Origin: Paradesertivirga mongoliensis | GTDB lineage: Bacteria > Bacteroidota > Bacteroidia > Sphingobacteriales > Sphingobacteriaceae | DNA: 64,000 nucleotides | Direction: 5' to 3' | Assembly (NCBI RefSeq): GCF_024436395.1 | Contig: NZ_JAFMZO010000006.1 | Location: 1 to 64,000, forward strand | Shown: positions 51,942 through 59,848 of the stretch, piece by piece | Position numbering within the stretch: the stretch's first letter is position 1 | Layout: every line of letters begins with the position of its first letter | The notes under the pieces: model-generated | What the model saw: only the letters and a program-made list of their open reading frames with translations | Told to the model about the DNA's origin: nothing | Databases searched by the model: none | Made by a program: the position numbers and the translations under genes

Positions 51942-52146
51942 TTGTTTTAGGGCAACCAAACAACGACATTAATGCTGCTTCATTAAGCGCATGCTCATCT
52001 AATATCCTTTTAGAAATCACAGATAAACACCTAGGTAATACTACGACATTGTCCACGGAGTTAGTCAGGTTCTGAATCAAGAAATTTTGGACTTTATTAC
52101 AAAATTGTTCTTTTAGGTAAGTATCGGGGAGGCTAATGACTTTCAT
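51934..52146 (-). CDS. Small hypothetical protein (70 aa)
   Basis: Read from ATG 52146: MKVISLPDTYLKEQFCNKVQ, a hydrophobic strand around NVVVLPRCLSVISK, ending HALNEAALMSLFGCPKTTN. The ending LNEAA is shared with the 50709-51110 protein (ILNEAAVLYIEDG), hinting at a distant relation. A GTG at 52188 is a less likely start. Function unknown. Confidence 0.45.
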   Translation of the reverse strand: MKVISLPDTYLKEQFCNKVQNFLIQNLTNSVDNVVVLPRCLSVISKRILDEHALNEAALMSLFGCPKTTN

Positions 52147-52215
52147 ACTGAATATTTCTCTTTTATAATCCAATACTATGCCATTCACTTAGCTATTGAT
52201 GTTATCTAATTATTA

Positions 52216-52728
52216 CTATTCTAGTCTCCATCCATCATCATACTTGGAGAAGTTTGCTTTACGTGTCTGTTTACCTTCAAGCTTTTCTTCAGAAAGCACA
52301 TTAAAGGGTGTGATATTCTTATAAGATGTTGTATACTCAACTACTGCCTGGTTGTCATTTACCATTTGAATACCAGTAACCTCTTCTAAATCTTCATCTG
52401 CCAGCTTAACCACACGCACATTATCGTCTTTATATTTCTCAGGAGTTTCCAAAAGGTAGGGTTGCGCTTTTTCTGTAAACGTAATAAGCGGTTGCCCCGC
52501 CTCGGACAAGGTTTGTGTCCGTTTTACTTGAAGCACTCCAGAGCTTTCCAAACCTGCCGCAAGCATGCGTCTTGCGAAATTTGGGTCGGCGGTAAAGATT
52601 CGATATGAGCTTGCCTTGGGATACATTCCACTTTCCTTTATGATTTGAAAAGCCTTTTCTCTGTCAAGTTTATCAGAGGAACAAGAGGCAATCAGGAGAA
52701 TCAGGGCAGAGTATATTAGCTTTTTCAT
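52216..52728 (-). CDS. Hypothetical lipoprotein of conjugative element
   Basis: 170 residues with signal peptide and lipobox LIASC (C16), then a helical part and a beta-rich end (VEYTTSYKNITPFNVLSEE). No known domain is recognised. It follows the tra operon terminator in the same direction, so it is probably a separate unit. Being a lipoprotein it may sit at the envelope, e.g. as an exclusion or anchoring factor; that is a guess. Confidence 0.65.
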   Translation of the reverse strand: MKKLIYSALILLIASCSSDKLDREKAFQIIKESGMYPKASSYRIFTADPNFARRMLAAGLESSGVLQVKRTQTLSEAGQPLITFTEKAQPYLLETPEKYKDDNVRVVKLADEDLEEVTGIQMVNDNQAVVEYTTSYKNITPFNVLSEEKLEGKQTRKANFSKYDDGWRLE

Positions 52729-52775
52729 AGAAGTAGGTTTAAAAATAAAATTAAAAATTTTTTTAATCAGAAAAA

Positions 52776-52797
52776 AAGCAGCTCTATTGAGCTGCTT
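52776..52797 (-). terminator. Terminator of the tra operon
   Basis: On the minus strand AAGCAGCTC pairs with GAGCTGCTT (9 bp, loop AATA) and runs into seven T. It stands 7 bp after the stop of the DUF3945-like gene and ends the leftward tra operon. Confidence 0.88.
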
Positions 52798-52803
52798 CTA
52801 AAA

Positions 52804-53832
52804 CTAAACGGATAGCTTCCGTTTCCTAGTTTGTTTTTGCTTGGCAGGCTGTTCATCCAAGTCTTTCTTTTGCATAGGCTTTTTTAAGGTATCCTGTGAA
52901 GTTGATAGGCTTTTGCCCGAATTTTGGTTCTGAAGACTTTGTCTTTTGAGCAGATGCATTTTCGAATCATATACGTTGATGTTTTTGAACTGTGGAATGG
53001 CTTCTATATAAAATTTGCCTTCCTTACTCTCCGGATTCATCGACACCTGTTGAACATTGCCTTTGTTTAAAGAGCTAATAAGCTGCTTTTTTTGCTCGGG
53101 ATCTTGCAGCTCTTTAATAGGATAATTTGAAAGTGTTTTCCCGAGATCGAAGCCGTACTTTTCACTAAACTGCTTAAGTAAGTGATTCCCCTTTTTATCA
53201 GTATTTTCAAAATCCAGTTTTACCCAGGCACTATACTTTTCACCCTCTTTGCTTACAAGGTCTTTGTATACCGAACGACCTTCTAATAGATTGAATGCTT
53301 CTTTTGCAGTGATGCCACTTCCTTTATTCACATAAAAAGAGTGCGCTTTGTCGTTTTCATGCTTGCCATTCTTTAGACCGGCGTCATAACGGTTGAAGAA
53401 ATACATATCTGAAGTATTCGACTTTTTAAAATGGAGAGTGTAATCCATCTTGTTGTTAAAATGAGGGATCTCAATCTTCAGCTGAAACTCAGCTTTTTGA
53501 GCTTCAATGTTCTTTTTCAAGTCGTCATTAAGTTTGTCTCCAAATCCAAAGTACTTTAAGTTGGTCTGAAGGAATTCTAAATTTTGTGAGTTCATATGAG
53601 TTGATTTTAATGTTCTTAGAAAGGTCTTGATTCGCTTGGTACAATAGCGGTCAAAATGAGATGTGTTGTCATGCTCAAATTGTCTAGCATCACTTGCTTT
53701 AGAAAAGCAGTGGAGATCTGATATCGAGTTTATCATATCTGTACTATGATGAACGAGCCAGGTTTTTCCATCAATTAGTTGTTTATTCAAGAAGTCGAAG
53801 ACTTCAGAATAGGCGTTTTGGGTAACCTCCAT
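52804..53832 (-). CDS. DUF3945/DUF4099-like conjugative element protein
   Basis: 342 residues. The section GSGITAKEAFNLLEGRSVYKDLVSKEGEKYSAWVKLDF and the ending IEAIPQFKNINVYDSKMHLLKRQ match the DUF3945-type domains that recur in Bacteroidota conjugative elements. The C-terminal ~45 residues are low complexity, rich in Lys and Gln (KKPMQKKDLDEQPAKQKQTRKRK). No enzyme motif is visible; such proteins often accompany helicase or topoisomerase modules. It starts 6 bp after traN and is the last gene before the operon terminator. Confidence 0.75.
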   Translation of the reverse strand: MEVTQNAYSEVFDFLNKQLIDGKTWLVHHSTDMINSISDLHCFSKASDARQFEHDNTSHFDRYCTKRIKTFLRTLKSTHMNSQNLEFLQTNLKYFGFGDKLNDDLKKNIEAQKAEFQLKIEIPHFNNKMDYTLHFKKSNTSDMYFFNRYDAGLKNGKHENDKAHSFYVNKGSGITAKEAFNLLEGRSVYKDLVSKEGEKYSAWVKLDFENTDKKGNHLLKQFSEKYGFDLGKTLSNYPIKELQDPEQKKQLISSLNKGNVQQVSMNPESKEGKFYIEAIPQFKNINVYDSKMHLLKRQSLQNQNSGKSLSTSQDTLKKPMQKKDLDEQPAKQKQTRKRKLSV

Positions 53833-53838
53833 AATCTG

Positions 53839-54618
53839 CTATTTTGAGGCCTTAGCTCGTTCTATATCTCGCTGTGTAATTTTCAGGTATTGATGCCGTG
53901 CTCCGTCCCGTTCATAAACTTCGACAAATAACGCTTTGTCCTTCGCCAGAGGGAATTTTGATAGAGCAAACACGTATAAGGCCGAACTTTTGCCTTCGAT
54001 AGTATGATTATCAGTACCATGAGTATAGAGCGGGTAGATCTCCTGCTCCTGCGTTACTGTTCGCTTTGCGGTCTTAAGATCACGAACATAAAAGCGAATA
54101 AAGTCTACATCGAAATTGATATTGGATCGATTCCTAATCTTTAGTTTATAGAAAAGATTGTCGCCGGAGATGGTAATGTCGCCAATTTGTGATTTTACCG
54201 AATGGTGCTTATCAGATGCCACAGAACTGATTTTATTAGTGCCGACCAAACTTTCCGCCAAGTCATAGGCTGACGGCTTTCGTCGGCTTGGAGCAGCGAT
54301 AGTGTTCAAAGAGATGGTCTTGAATCTCCCGGCTCTCCCATAAGAAAATGCAACCGGGAACTTGTAAGATTGGCCATCAGAAGTTTTGATTGAAAAGTTT
54401 GTTTCTTGGAAACCTACCCCAGCAGCCTTTAACGCCAAAATATTATCCTGCTTTGTGATTGCAATTAAGTTGCCGTTTGAAGTAACAGGGCCATTGATTG
54501 CGGCTGGAAATTGAACGGCTGTTATTTTGTTGTGACTAACATAGATCGTGTCTTGTCCAAAAGCCGTTTGCTGAATAAACGCAGCGATTATCACTGCTAT
54601 TAGAATTAATGCTTTCAT
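53839..54618 (-). CDS. traN: Conjugative transposon protein TraN (VirB9-like)
   Basis: 259 residues with signal peptide (about 1-21, FGQ). TraN features: DTIYVSHNKITAVQFPAAI near the start (where homologs bind the outer-membrane complex) and a C-terminal beta sandwich (GDITISGDNLFYKLKIRNRSNINFDVDFIRFYV). It is the periplasmic/outer-membrane component that works with TraM. Read with traM 10 bp upstream. It is slightly shorter than CTnDOT TraN. Confidence 0.88.
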   Translation of the reverse strand: MKALILIAVIIAAFIQQTAFGQDTIYVSHNKITAVQFPAAINGPVTSNGNLIAITKQDNILALKAAGVGFQETNFSIKTSDGQSYKFPVAFSYGRAGRFKTISLNTIAAPSRRKPSAYDLAESLVGTNKISSVASDKHHSVKSQIGDITISGDNLFYKLKIRNRSNINFDVDFIRFYVRDLKTAKRTVTQEQEIYPLYTHGTDNHTIEGKSSALYVFALSKFPLAKDKALFVEVYERDGARHQYLKITQRDIERAKASK

Positions 54619-54628
54619 GATTGATGAT

Positions 54629-55792
54629 TTAATTTCTCTGATTATTGTCTCTTAAAAGCAACTGATAGCCTGCTTTCACTTTGACCCGCACTTGCTTTAC
54701 TTTTCTGCTGAAGAGTCCTTTGGCAGCCTGAATACCTGCCCCGGCTACCTGTGCTGAAACTGAAGGGTCCATTGTCATGATTTGCAGGCTTTGAATAGCA
54801 TCATCAACACCTTTCTTGGAGGCATCCCTAACGATTGCTCCGGGTATGTAGAGGCCCTCTAAACCATCTAAGTCGAACGCCGACAGAGAAACCGGAAGAA
54901 TAGAGTTTTTATATCGAAGCGTTTTTGTCTCGATTTTCAATCGCTCACCATCTACGGAGGCTATTCCATAAATAAATTCGTTCTTTGGAATGAGGGTGCT
55001 GTTAACGAAGATGCTATCCAACAATCTAATTTTGACGACCGAGCCGGTTACGATGTCTTGATCCTGATGGATAGTTGCCTGAATTGAGTTACTTACCGGA
55101 TTAGAATACCTGCTATTAATTGATTTTGCAATCCGGTACAAACCCTGGTTGTTTATGTTACCTGAAGCAACTTGAACCGAATACACCTGTGCAGCACCAG
55201 TAACGCTCTGCTTCTGTCTTTCCCGGGCTCTTCCCGGATGTTGAATGTCCAATATTTTCTCGAGCACAGAATTAAGTTGTGCCATTTCCTGGTCTGTTCC
55301 ATTGCCGCTCTGCAGGCTTTCCATTAGATTTTCTAACCGACTAACATCTGAGCTCATATTGGAGGTTCGGGATGAGTACCTTGGCGTTGTTGAATGATAG
55401 CTTACATCAGGAGATGCAGACTGCCTGTTGAGCTCTGTGTGAATTAATGCGAGTCTCTCATTAATCTTTTGCTCATTGGGATCTACTGCATTATTACCGT
55501 TTGCAGCGAAAGCTAACGGATCATAAGCATCATCATCAAGGCTCGTTTCAGGCTCTTTTGCTGACGTTTCATAAACACTGAACTTGTCCTGCTTGTCATT
55601 GGGGTTAAACTTTGCTTCTGGTAAGGCAGTATTAAATCCCTTTTGCTGTGCTGACAATACTTTTCCCGATGCATTTGCTTTGCCACCATCTAAGGCCCAA
55701 AATGCCATGGTAATGAATGGAATCACTAATAAGGGTAAAACCATCAAGAATTTTCTTTTTTGAAGCGTTTCCGCTGATTTTTGATTTTCCAT
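54629..55792 (-). CDS. traM: Conjugative transposon protein TraM (VirB10-like)
   Basis: 387 residues: cytoplasmic basic N-terminus, one membrane helix (FLMVLPLLVIPFITMAFWAL, about 15-34), a long polar linker and the conserved C-terminal TraM domain (VYSVQVASGNINNQGLYRIAKS, FIYGIASVDGERLKIETKTLRYKNSILPVSLSAFDLDGLEGLYIPGA). It spans inner membrane and periplasm as the scaffold of the mating channel. It lies between traL and traN. Confidence 0.9.
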   Translation of the reverse strand: MENQKSAETLQKRKFLMVLPLLVIPFITMAFWALDGGKANASGKVLSAQQKGFNTALPEAKFNPNDKQDKFSVYETSAKEPETSLDDDAYDPLAFAANGNNAVDPNEQKINERLALIHTELNRQSASPDVSYHSTTPRYSSRTSNMSSDVSRLENLMESLQSGNGTDQEMAQLNSVLEKILDIQHPGRARERQKQSVTGAAQVYSVQVASGNINNQGLYRIAKSINSRYSNPVSNSIQATIHQDQDIVTGSVVKIRLLDSIFVNSTLIPKNEFIYGIASVDGERLKIETKTLRYKNSILPVSLSAFDLDGLEGLYIPGAIVRDASKKGVDDAIQSLQIMTMDPSVSAQVAGAGIQAAKGLFSRKVKQVRVKVKAGYQLLLRDNNQRN

Positions 55793-55815
55793 AGTTTTTT
55801 AAATTTTAATGTAGA

Positions 55816-56037
55816 TTATTTAATTGCGTTGAAAATGAGATAGAGGCTTGCCACTCCAAAGGCGACGCTGATTGCAACTAAAAGAGCTTCCTTCTGCGTC
55901 CTCGAGAAATGAGCTGTTCTAGCATTTAAAAAGGTTGCTAGTTGATGCTGGCTTTTTATTATCCGGTTAGCTATTCTCTGTGCCAATTCTTCCTGATGTG
56001 GCATCAGCTTGTTCCTGTTGTTCTTCCTGAAGATCAT
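55816..56037 (-). CDS. traL: Small TraL-like conjugation protein
   Basis: About 73 residues: basic start MIFRKNNRNKLMPHQEELAQRIANRIIKSQHQLA and a C-terminal membrane helix (ALLVAISVAFGVASLYLIFNAI). The place between traK and traM is that of TraL in CTnDOT-type elements; sequence alone is too short to prove it. ATG 56037, 2 bp after the traK stop, is chosen; the longer form would need a TTG start inside traK. Confidence 0.7.
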   Translation of the reverse strand: MIFRKNNRNKLMPHQEELAQRIANRIIKSQHQLATFLNARTAHFSRTQKEALLVAISVAFGVASLYLIFNAIK

Positions 56038-56039
56038 GG

Positions 56040-56657
56040 CTACCGGTTTTGAAGTATAGTATCTTGATTGCTTACTGTTTTCCAACGTTCGATTAGAAAG
56101 CCATGGGGATTGTTGTCTGACCTGCTTACACTTCTTAAGAAGCCTTCAGTTACCAGATTTCTGGTAACGGTAGAAGTGGCTCTAACTAGCTTCTGCAACG
56201 AATAGCACTTAAAAAAATAGGGATATTGGTTCAGGTCTAATTGAATACTGTCGACGCTTATTTCCTGGCTGACGTTGGCGGATATCAGGTTTGAATAGTA
56301 ACCGCTTTCCTTGAGATTGTCGTATTGAGATTTTGCTGAGCGGTCAGCCAGATACAGAGCCCTGCTTACATTTGTTTGAATTACCTTATCGTCGGGGTCT
56401 AACGAAAAGAAGTATTCGTGAAATGTTTTTACATGGTCTTTCGCCTCAACCTGTATGTTATCCTTTCGATTAGCCGAGAATGCTTCGAGAACCTTTCCGT
56501 TTGCAAGGATGTAAATGCGGCTTTGAGCTGTCTCTATCGCTTGGTAACTTTTTATTAAAGCAAATGCTGAAATAACTATACACGATAGAATCAATACGAT
56601 ACTAAAGGCCTTGATGTGCTTGAAGGCGGTATCTATGTTTTTGAGTTGCTGGAACAT
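56040..56657 (-). CDS. traK: Conjugative transposon protein TraK (VirB8-like)
   Basis: About 205 residues: family start MFQQLKNIDTAFKHIKAFS, membrane helix (IVLILSCIVISAFALI), periplasmic domain with LEAFSANRKDNIQVEAKDHVKTFHEYFFSLDPDD. TraK is the periplasmic assembly factor of the channel. ATG 56657 fits the family start; an ATG at 56684 would overlap traJ by 11 bp. Confidence 0.9.
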   Translation of the reverse strand: MFQQLKNIDTAFKHIKAFSIVLILSCIVISAFALIKSYQAIETAQSRIYILANGKVLEAFSANRKDNIQVEAKDHVKTFHEYFFSLDPDDKVIQTNVSRALYLADRSAKSQYDNLKESGYYSNLISANVSQEISVDSIQLDLNQYPYFFKCYSLQKLVRATSTVTRNLVTEGFLRSVSRSDNNPHGFLIERWKTVSNQDTILQNR

Positions 56658-56673
56658 GATAGATGTACTTAGA

Positions 56674-57879
56674 TTAATTACCATTTAGTTTGTCATGATT
56701 GAATTTAGAGGCGCCATTCTTCCCGTTGAAGTAGCCGGAAGAGTTCGCAAAATCAGTCATGCTCTGCGTCATCCTTCCTCTTTGATCACCTAAGGCATCA
56801 GCCATCATTCCCGAATTGGGTGATGAGGAGAGGGCGGTGTTGGAAGAGTTACTTACGATGGTATTTACTTTTTGAAGAAGTGCATTTCCGCCGCCTGCGT
56901 GAACGATATAGTTCGCTACTCCGGGTACTGTAAAGTATCCAATTATGCCAATCACCATGAATATCAAATACGCTGTATCAGTGGAGCTGAAAAAAGTATC
57001 CCCAGTGCCTTGAACTTGTGAGATGTCCAACTTTAGCATGTTTTCCTGGATCTTTCCTAAGATTGACCCGAAAATATTGGAGACAGGTAGCCATAGGAAT
57101 ACATTCACATACCGGGCTATCCAAACGGAGAGTGTATGTTGAAATCCATCAAATACTGCAAACCCAAACACAAGCGGACCGAGGATCGCGAGTACAATGA
57201 GATAGAAAGTCCGAATGGTGTTGATACATAGCGCTGCTGCCTCATAGAGTACCTGTAAAACTTCGCTCATCCATTGCTTTATGGAGTTCCTGAAGTTATA
57301 AGCCTGCTTATCCATCCAAAATTTGATGTCATTTCCCAAGCTTTCAAATGTTCCTTCATCGGTGCCCGCTTCTTTGGTTGGGTGGGTATATTCATACCAC
57401 TTGTCCCTATCGCCCTGGCCGTTTTCACCAACATACATTTGCCATGTATCTGATTCCTTTATTGCCTCAGCTTTCTTTTTGAGTAATGCAGCGATTGCTT
57501 TATTGGAATCTTTGACCATTCCACCGGTTGCATTTACAATGGGTTGTAATACTCCGTTCATCAAAGACAGTACAGAAGGAAAAAGGAGTACTGCCATTCC
57601 TAATGCAAATGGCCTAAGCAGGGGATAAAAATCAATAGGTTCCGCGGCGGCAATGTGCCTCCACACTCTCCAACCTATGTACCACAATGCTCCGAAGCCT
57701 GCTATCCCTCTTGCTACACTGATAAGTTTACTGCATAAGGGAATCATGTCTTCGTAGACTTGGTCTAAAACCGATTGAAGTCCATGAACATCGCCTGCTA
57801 GTCCTCGCGCCAACAACATTTGAGGCAAGGATATTCCTGTAATCATCAAAATGATGATTAAAACTCTACTACTTTTCAT
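56674..57879 (-). CDS. traJ: Conjugative transposon protein TraJ (VirB6-like)
   Basis: 401 residues: signal-like first helix (VLIIILMITGISLPQMLLA) and several later helices (IAGFGALWYIGWRVW, PFALGMAVLLFPSVLSLMNGVLQP, TFYLIVLAILGPLVFGFAVF, AYLIFMVIGIIGYFTVPG). Family wording such as YVNVFLWLPVSNIFGSILGKIQE is typical. It is the polytopic inner-membrane channel component. It follows the TerB-like gene by 10 bp. Confidence 0.92.
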   Translation of the reverse strand: MKSSRVLIIILMITGISLPQMLLARGLAGDVHGLQSVLDQVYEDMIPLCSKLISVARGIAGFGALWYIGWRVWRHIAAAEPIDFYPLLRPFALGMAVLLFPSVLSLMNGVLQPIVNATGGMVKDSNKAIAALLKKKAEAIKESDTWQMYVGENGQGDRDKWYEYTHPTKEAGTDEGTFESLGNDIKFWMDKQAYNFRNSIKQWMSEVLQVLYEAAALCINTIRTFYLIVLAILGPLVFGFAVFDGFQHTLSVWIARYVNVFLWLPVSNIFGSILGKIQENMLKLDISQVQGTGDTFFSSTDTAYLIFMVIGIIGYFTVPGVANYIVHAGGGNALLQKVNTIVSNSSNTALSSSPNSGMMADALGDQRGRMTQSMTDFANSSGYFNGKNGASKFNHDKLNGN

Positions 57880-57889
57880 GATTTCTGTA

Positions 57890-58516
57890 TTAGTGGTTTA
57901 CCTGATGGAGCTTTTCTGAAGTTTCTATACTTCGCTTTTCACGGCTTCTTTGAATGGCAAGAATGTTGGTTTTTTTGTTAAAGTCCCTAAGAAATACGAG
58001 CTTGTCTTCCGTATCAGCGAAGATCCTGTCTATAGCTTCCAATCGCTCGTTATCACTCATGCTCAACTTGTTGGAAGTAAGCACTGTTGCGAGGTCATCA
58101 AGGTTTTGAAGACTTTGATTAAACAAATTGCCATATACCTTTCCTAAGTATTCAATCTCAGATGCCGAGAATGTTCCACCGTGCTTAAACCTGCTAAAGG
58201 CTGATTTGTATTCCATTACGATGTTTTTCTGACAGGTAACTATATCTGCAACCTTTTTATAGTTTTTAATCTCGGGGTTAACAGACAAAAGACTGTTAAT
58301 AAAGGCATCGTGTAAATTGAAGTTTCCCTCAGAGATATCTTTGATGGTATTATACCCTTTGCTGACTATCTCATAACCCTTCTTCATGTCTGAGAGTATA
58401 TTTTTCAGCTGCTTTAGCTTTTCATAATTGAGCAGTAGTTGCTGAACTTCCACGGATTGGGCTTTCGTGGCAGAGCTAATCGCAATAGCTAACATCAGTA
58501 TCCATATCTTTTTCAT
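57890..58516 (-). CDS. TerB-like secreted tra-operon protein, copy 2
   Basis: 208 residues with signal peptide (about 1-19, TKAQ). Helical, no catalytic motif: EVQQLLLNYEKLKQLKNILSDMKKGYEIVSKGYNTI, then NFNLHDAFINSLLSVNPEIKNYKKVADIV and the tail LEAIDRIFADTEDKLVFLRDF. It is a paralog of the next gene upstream (shared GYxTVxKGLxTI, LHxxFxxSLxxVNPxxxxxxxVADI, KLxMxDxERxxxID). Relatives are annotated TerB-family tellurite resistance, though their place is always in the tra operon. Probably a periplasmic part of the mating apparatus. Confidence 0.75.
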   Translation of the reverse strand: MKKIWILMLAIAISSATKAQSVEVQQLLLNYEKLKQLKNILSDMKKGYEIVSKGYNTIKDISEGNFNLHDAFINSLLSVNPEIKNYKKVADIVTCQKNIVMEYKSAFSRFKHGGTFSASEIEYLGKVYGNLFNQSLQNLDDLATVLTSNKLSMSDNERLEAIDRIFADTEDKLVFLRDFNKKTNILAIQRSREKRSIETSEKLHQVNH

Positions 58517-58521
58517 AGTCG

Positions 58522-59148
58522 TTAGTTTTTGAGTTCATAAGTCTTTTGGGAAGCTCCGGTATTTCTCTCTTCTTGCAATCGTTGCAGATTAAGCAGATTG
58601 GTCTGGCTCACGAAAGACTGGGTGAACTGATATTTATTTTTCATAGACGCATAAAGCTTATCAATACGCTTCATCCGCTCGTCATCCTTCATTTCTAGTT
58701 TATTAGCACTTACAACCAGGACTAATTCGTCGATCTCGTCCAAACATTCTTCTAGAACTTTCGAGCGGACGCTTTCAAAATATTGAGTTTCAGTTCGCGA
58801 AATATGAGTTTTGCTTCCGAGCTTGAAATGTTTGCTGATGGATAGCTGCAATGCTAATATGTCGGCTACTTTTTGGTTCTTAGCTACAACCGGATTGACA
58901 GCTTTTAAGGATTCGAAGAAAGTAGTATGCAAATCCAATTCTCCTTCAGTAATCCTTGTAATAGTTTTTAAACCCTTGTTTACTGTAGAATAACCTTCTT
59001 TTAATAGGTTGACATAAAACTTTAGACCAGCCAACTGTTGCAGCAGATACTTTTTCTGTGTTTCCTTCTGCTTCGAGAACTCTTCCCAAGTCTGGGCCTT
59101 TGACACTGCGGAAACCAAAAGGAGCATCAAGATAATTAGAGATTTCAT
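58522..59148 (-). CDS. TerB-like secreted tra-operon protein, copy 1
   Basis: 208 residues, signal peptide about 1-18 (SKAQ). Coiled helical sequence: WEEFSKQKETQKKYLLQQLAGLKFYVNLLKEGYSTV, ELDLHTTFFESLKAVNPVVAKNQKVADILALQ and KLEMKDDERMKRIDKLYASM. Same length and layout as the gene 5 bp downstream, so the two arose by tandem duplication. Elements of this type normally carry one such gene between traI and traJ. Confidence 0.78.
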   Translation of the reverse strand: MKSLIILMLLLVSAVSKAQTWEEFSKQKETQKKYLLQQLAGLKFYVNLLKEGYSTVNKGLKTITRITEGELDLHTTFFESLKAVNPVVAKNQKVADILALQLSISKHFKLGSKTHISRTETQYFESVRSKVLEECLDEIDELVLVVSANKLEMKDDERMKRIDKLYASMKNKYQFTQSFVSQTNLLNLQRLQEERNTGASQKTYELKN

Positions 59149-59149
59149 G

Positions 59150-59842
59150 TTAATTAGCCTCCTGCAACTGATACATGCTTTGAACTGACTTGATTTGCTT
59201 TTGAGCTCGTGCCCGCTGCATACTTAGAAGAAGATTTTGGTTGTTGAACTGAATTAGGTCAGTATAATTCTGGTCTATGCGATTAGCAGCCTGATTGATT
59301 AACTCAAGCCTCTTCGCATCGGACATTTGAGTCTTAAACGAATTGACAATTAGCAGGATCTGATCCATGTTCTTGACGCTCTCATTTAGAATGCCCGTAT
59401 AGACATTGTATATGTATTCAAGTTCCCTGGGAGAAAAGTTCTTATCACTTTTGGCTAAATGCCAGGCTCTTCGATATTCCTCTACCAGATAAACTTGCTT
59501 AATGGTGATTTCTCTTATACGCTGGTAATAAGAGATAGCGGCTTTGACTTTCCACAGGTCTGTATAATACTTTGCATATAATAATCTTTGCCTCTCGGTC
59601 CAATCAGATATCTCGGTTAGCTTCAGCTTTGATAATTGATTTTCCATTACTTTTTGGGCATTCTGGAGCCAAATGGTTTCATTCTGCATTCGCTGAATCT
59701 TGAGATCTACAGCTTTAATCACTTTTTTAACACCTGCCTTTATAACCTCCAGCACCGCAACTTGAGCATTTGCTTCTGCCGCTGGCAGTGATACCATCAG
59801 TACAATCATACTGGCTGGCATTAGAATCATAAGCTTTTTCAT
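59150..59842 (-). CDS. traI: Conjugal transfer protein TraI (TrbJ/VirB5-like)
   Basis: 230 residues, signal peptide to about residue 27 (EANAQ). The core IKAGVKKVIKAVDLKIQRMQNETIWLQNAQKVMENQLSKL and LWKVKAAISYYQRIREITIKQVYLVEEYRRAWHLAK is characteristic of Bacteroidota TraI proteins (not the relaxase of F plasmids). It is helical, probably periplasmic, and likely pilus-associated. It overlaps closely with traG upstream (6-bp gap) and the TerB-like gene downstream (1-bp gap). Confidence 0.85.
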   Translation of the reverse strand: MKKLMILMPASMIVLMVSLPAAEANAQVAVLEVIKAGVKKVIKAVDLKIQRMQNETIWLQNAQKVMENQLSKLKLTEISDWTERQRLLYAKYYTDLWKVKAAISYYQRIREITIKQVYLVEEYRRAWHLAKSDKNFSPRELEYIYNVYTGILNESVKNMDQILLIVNSFKTQMSDAKRLELINQAANRIDQNYTDLIQFNNQNLLLSMQRARAQKQIKSVQSMYQLQEAN

Positions 59843-59848
59843 AGAATT

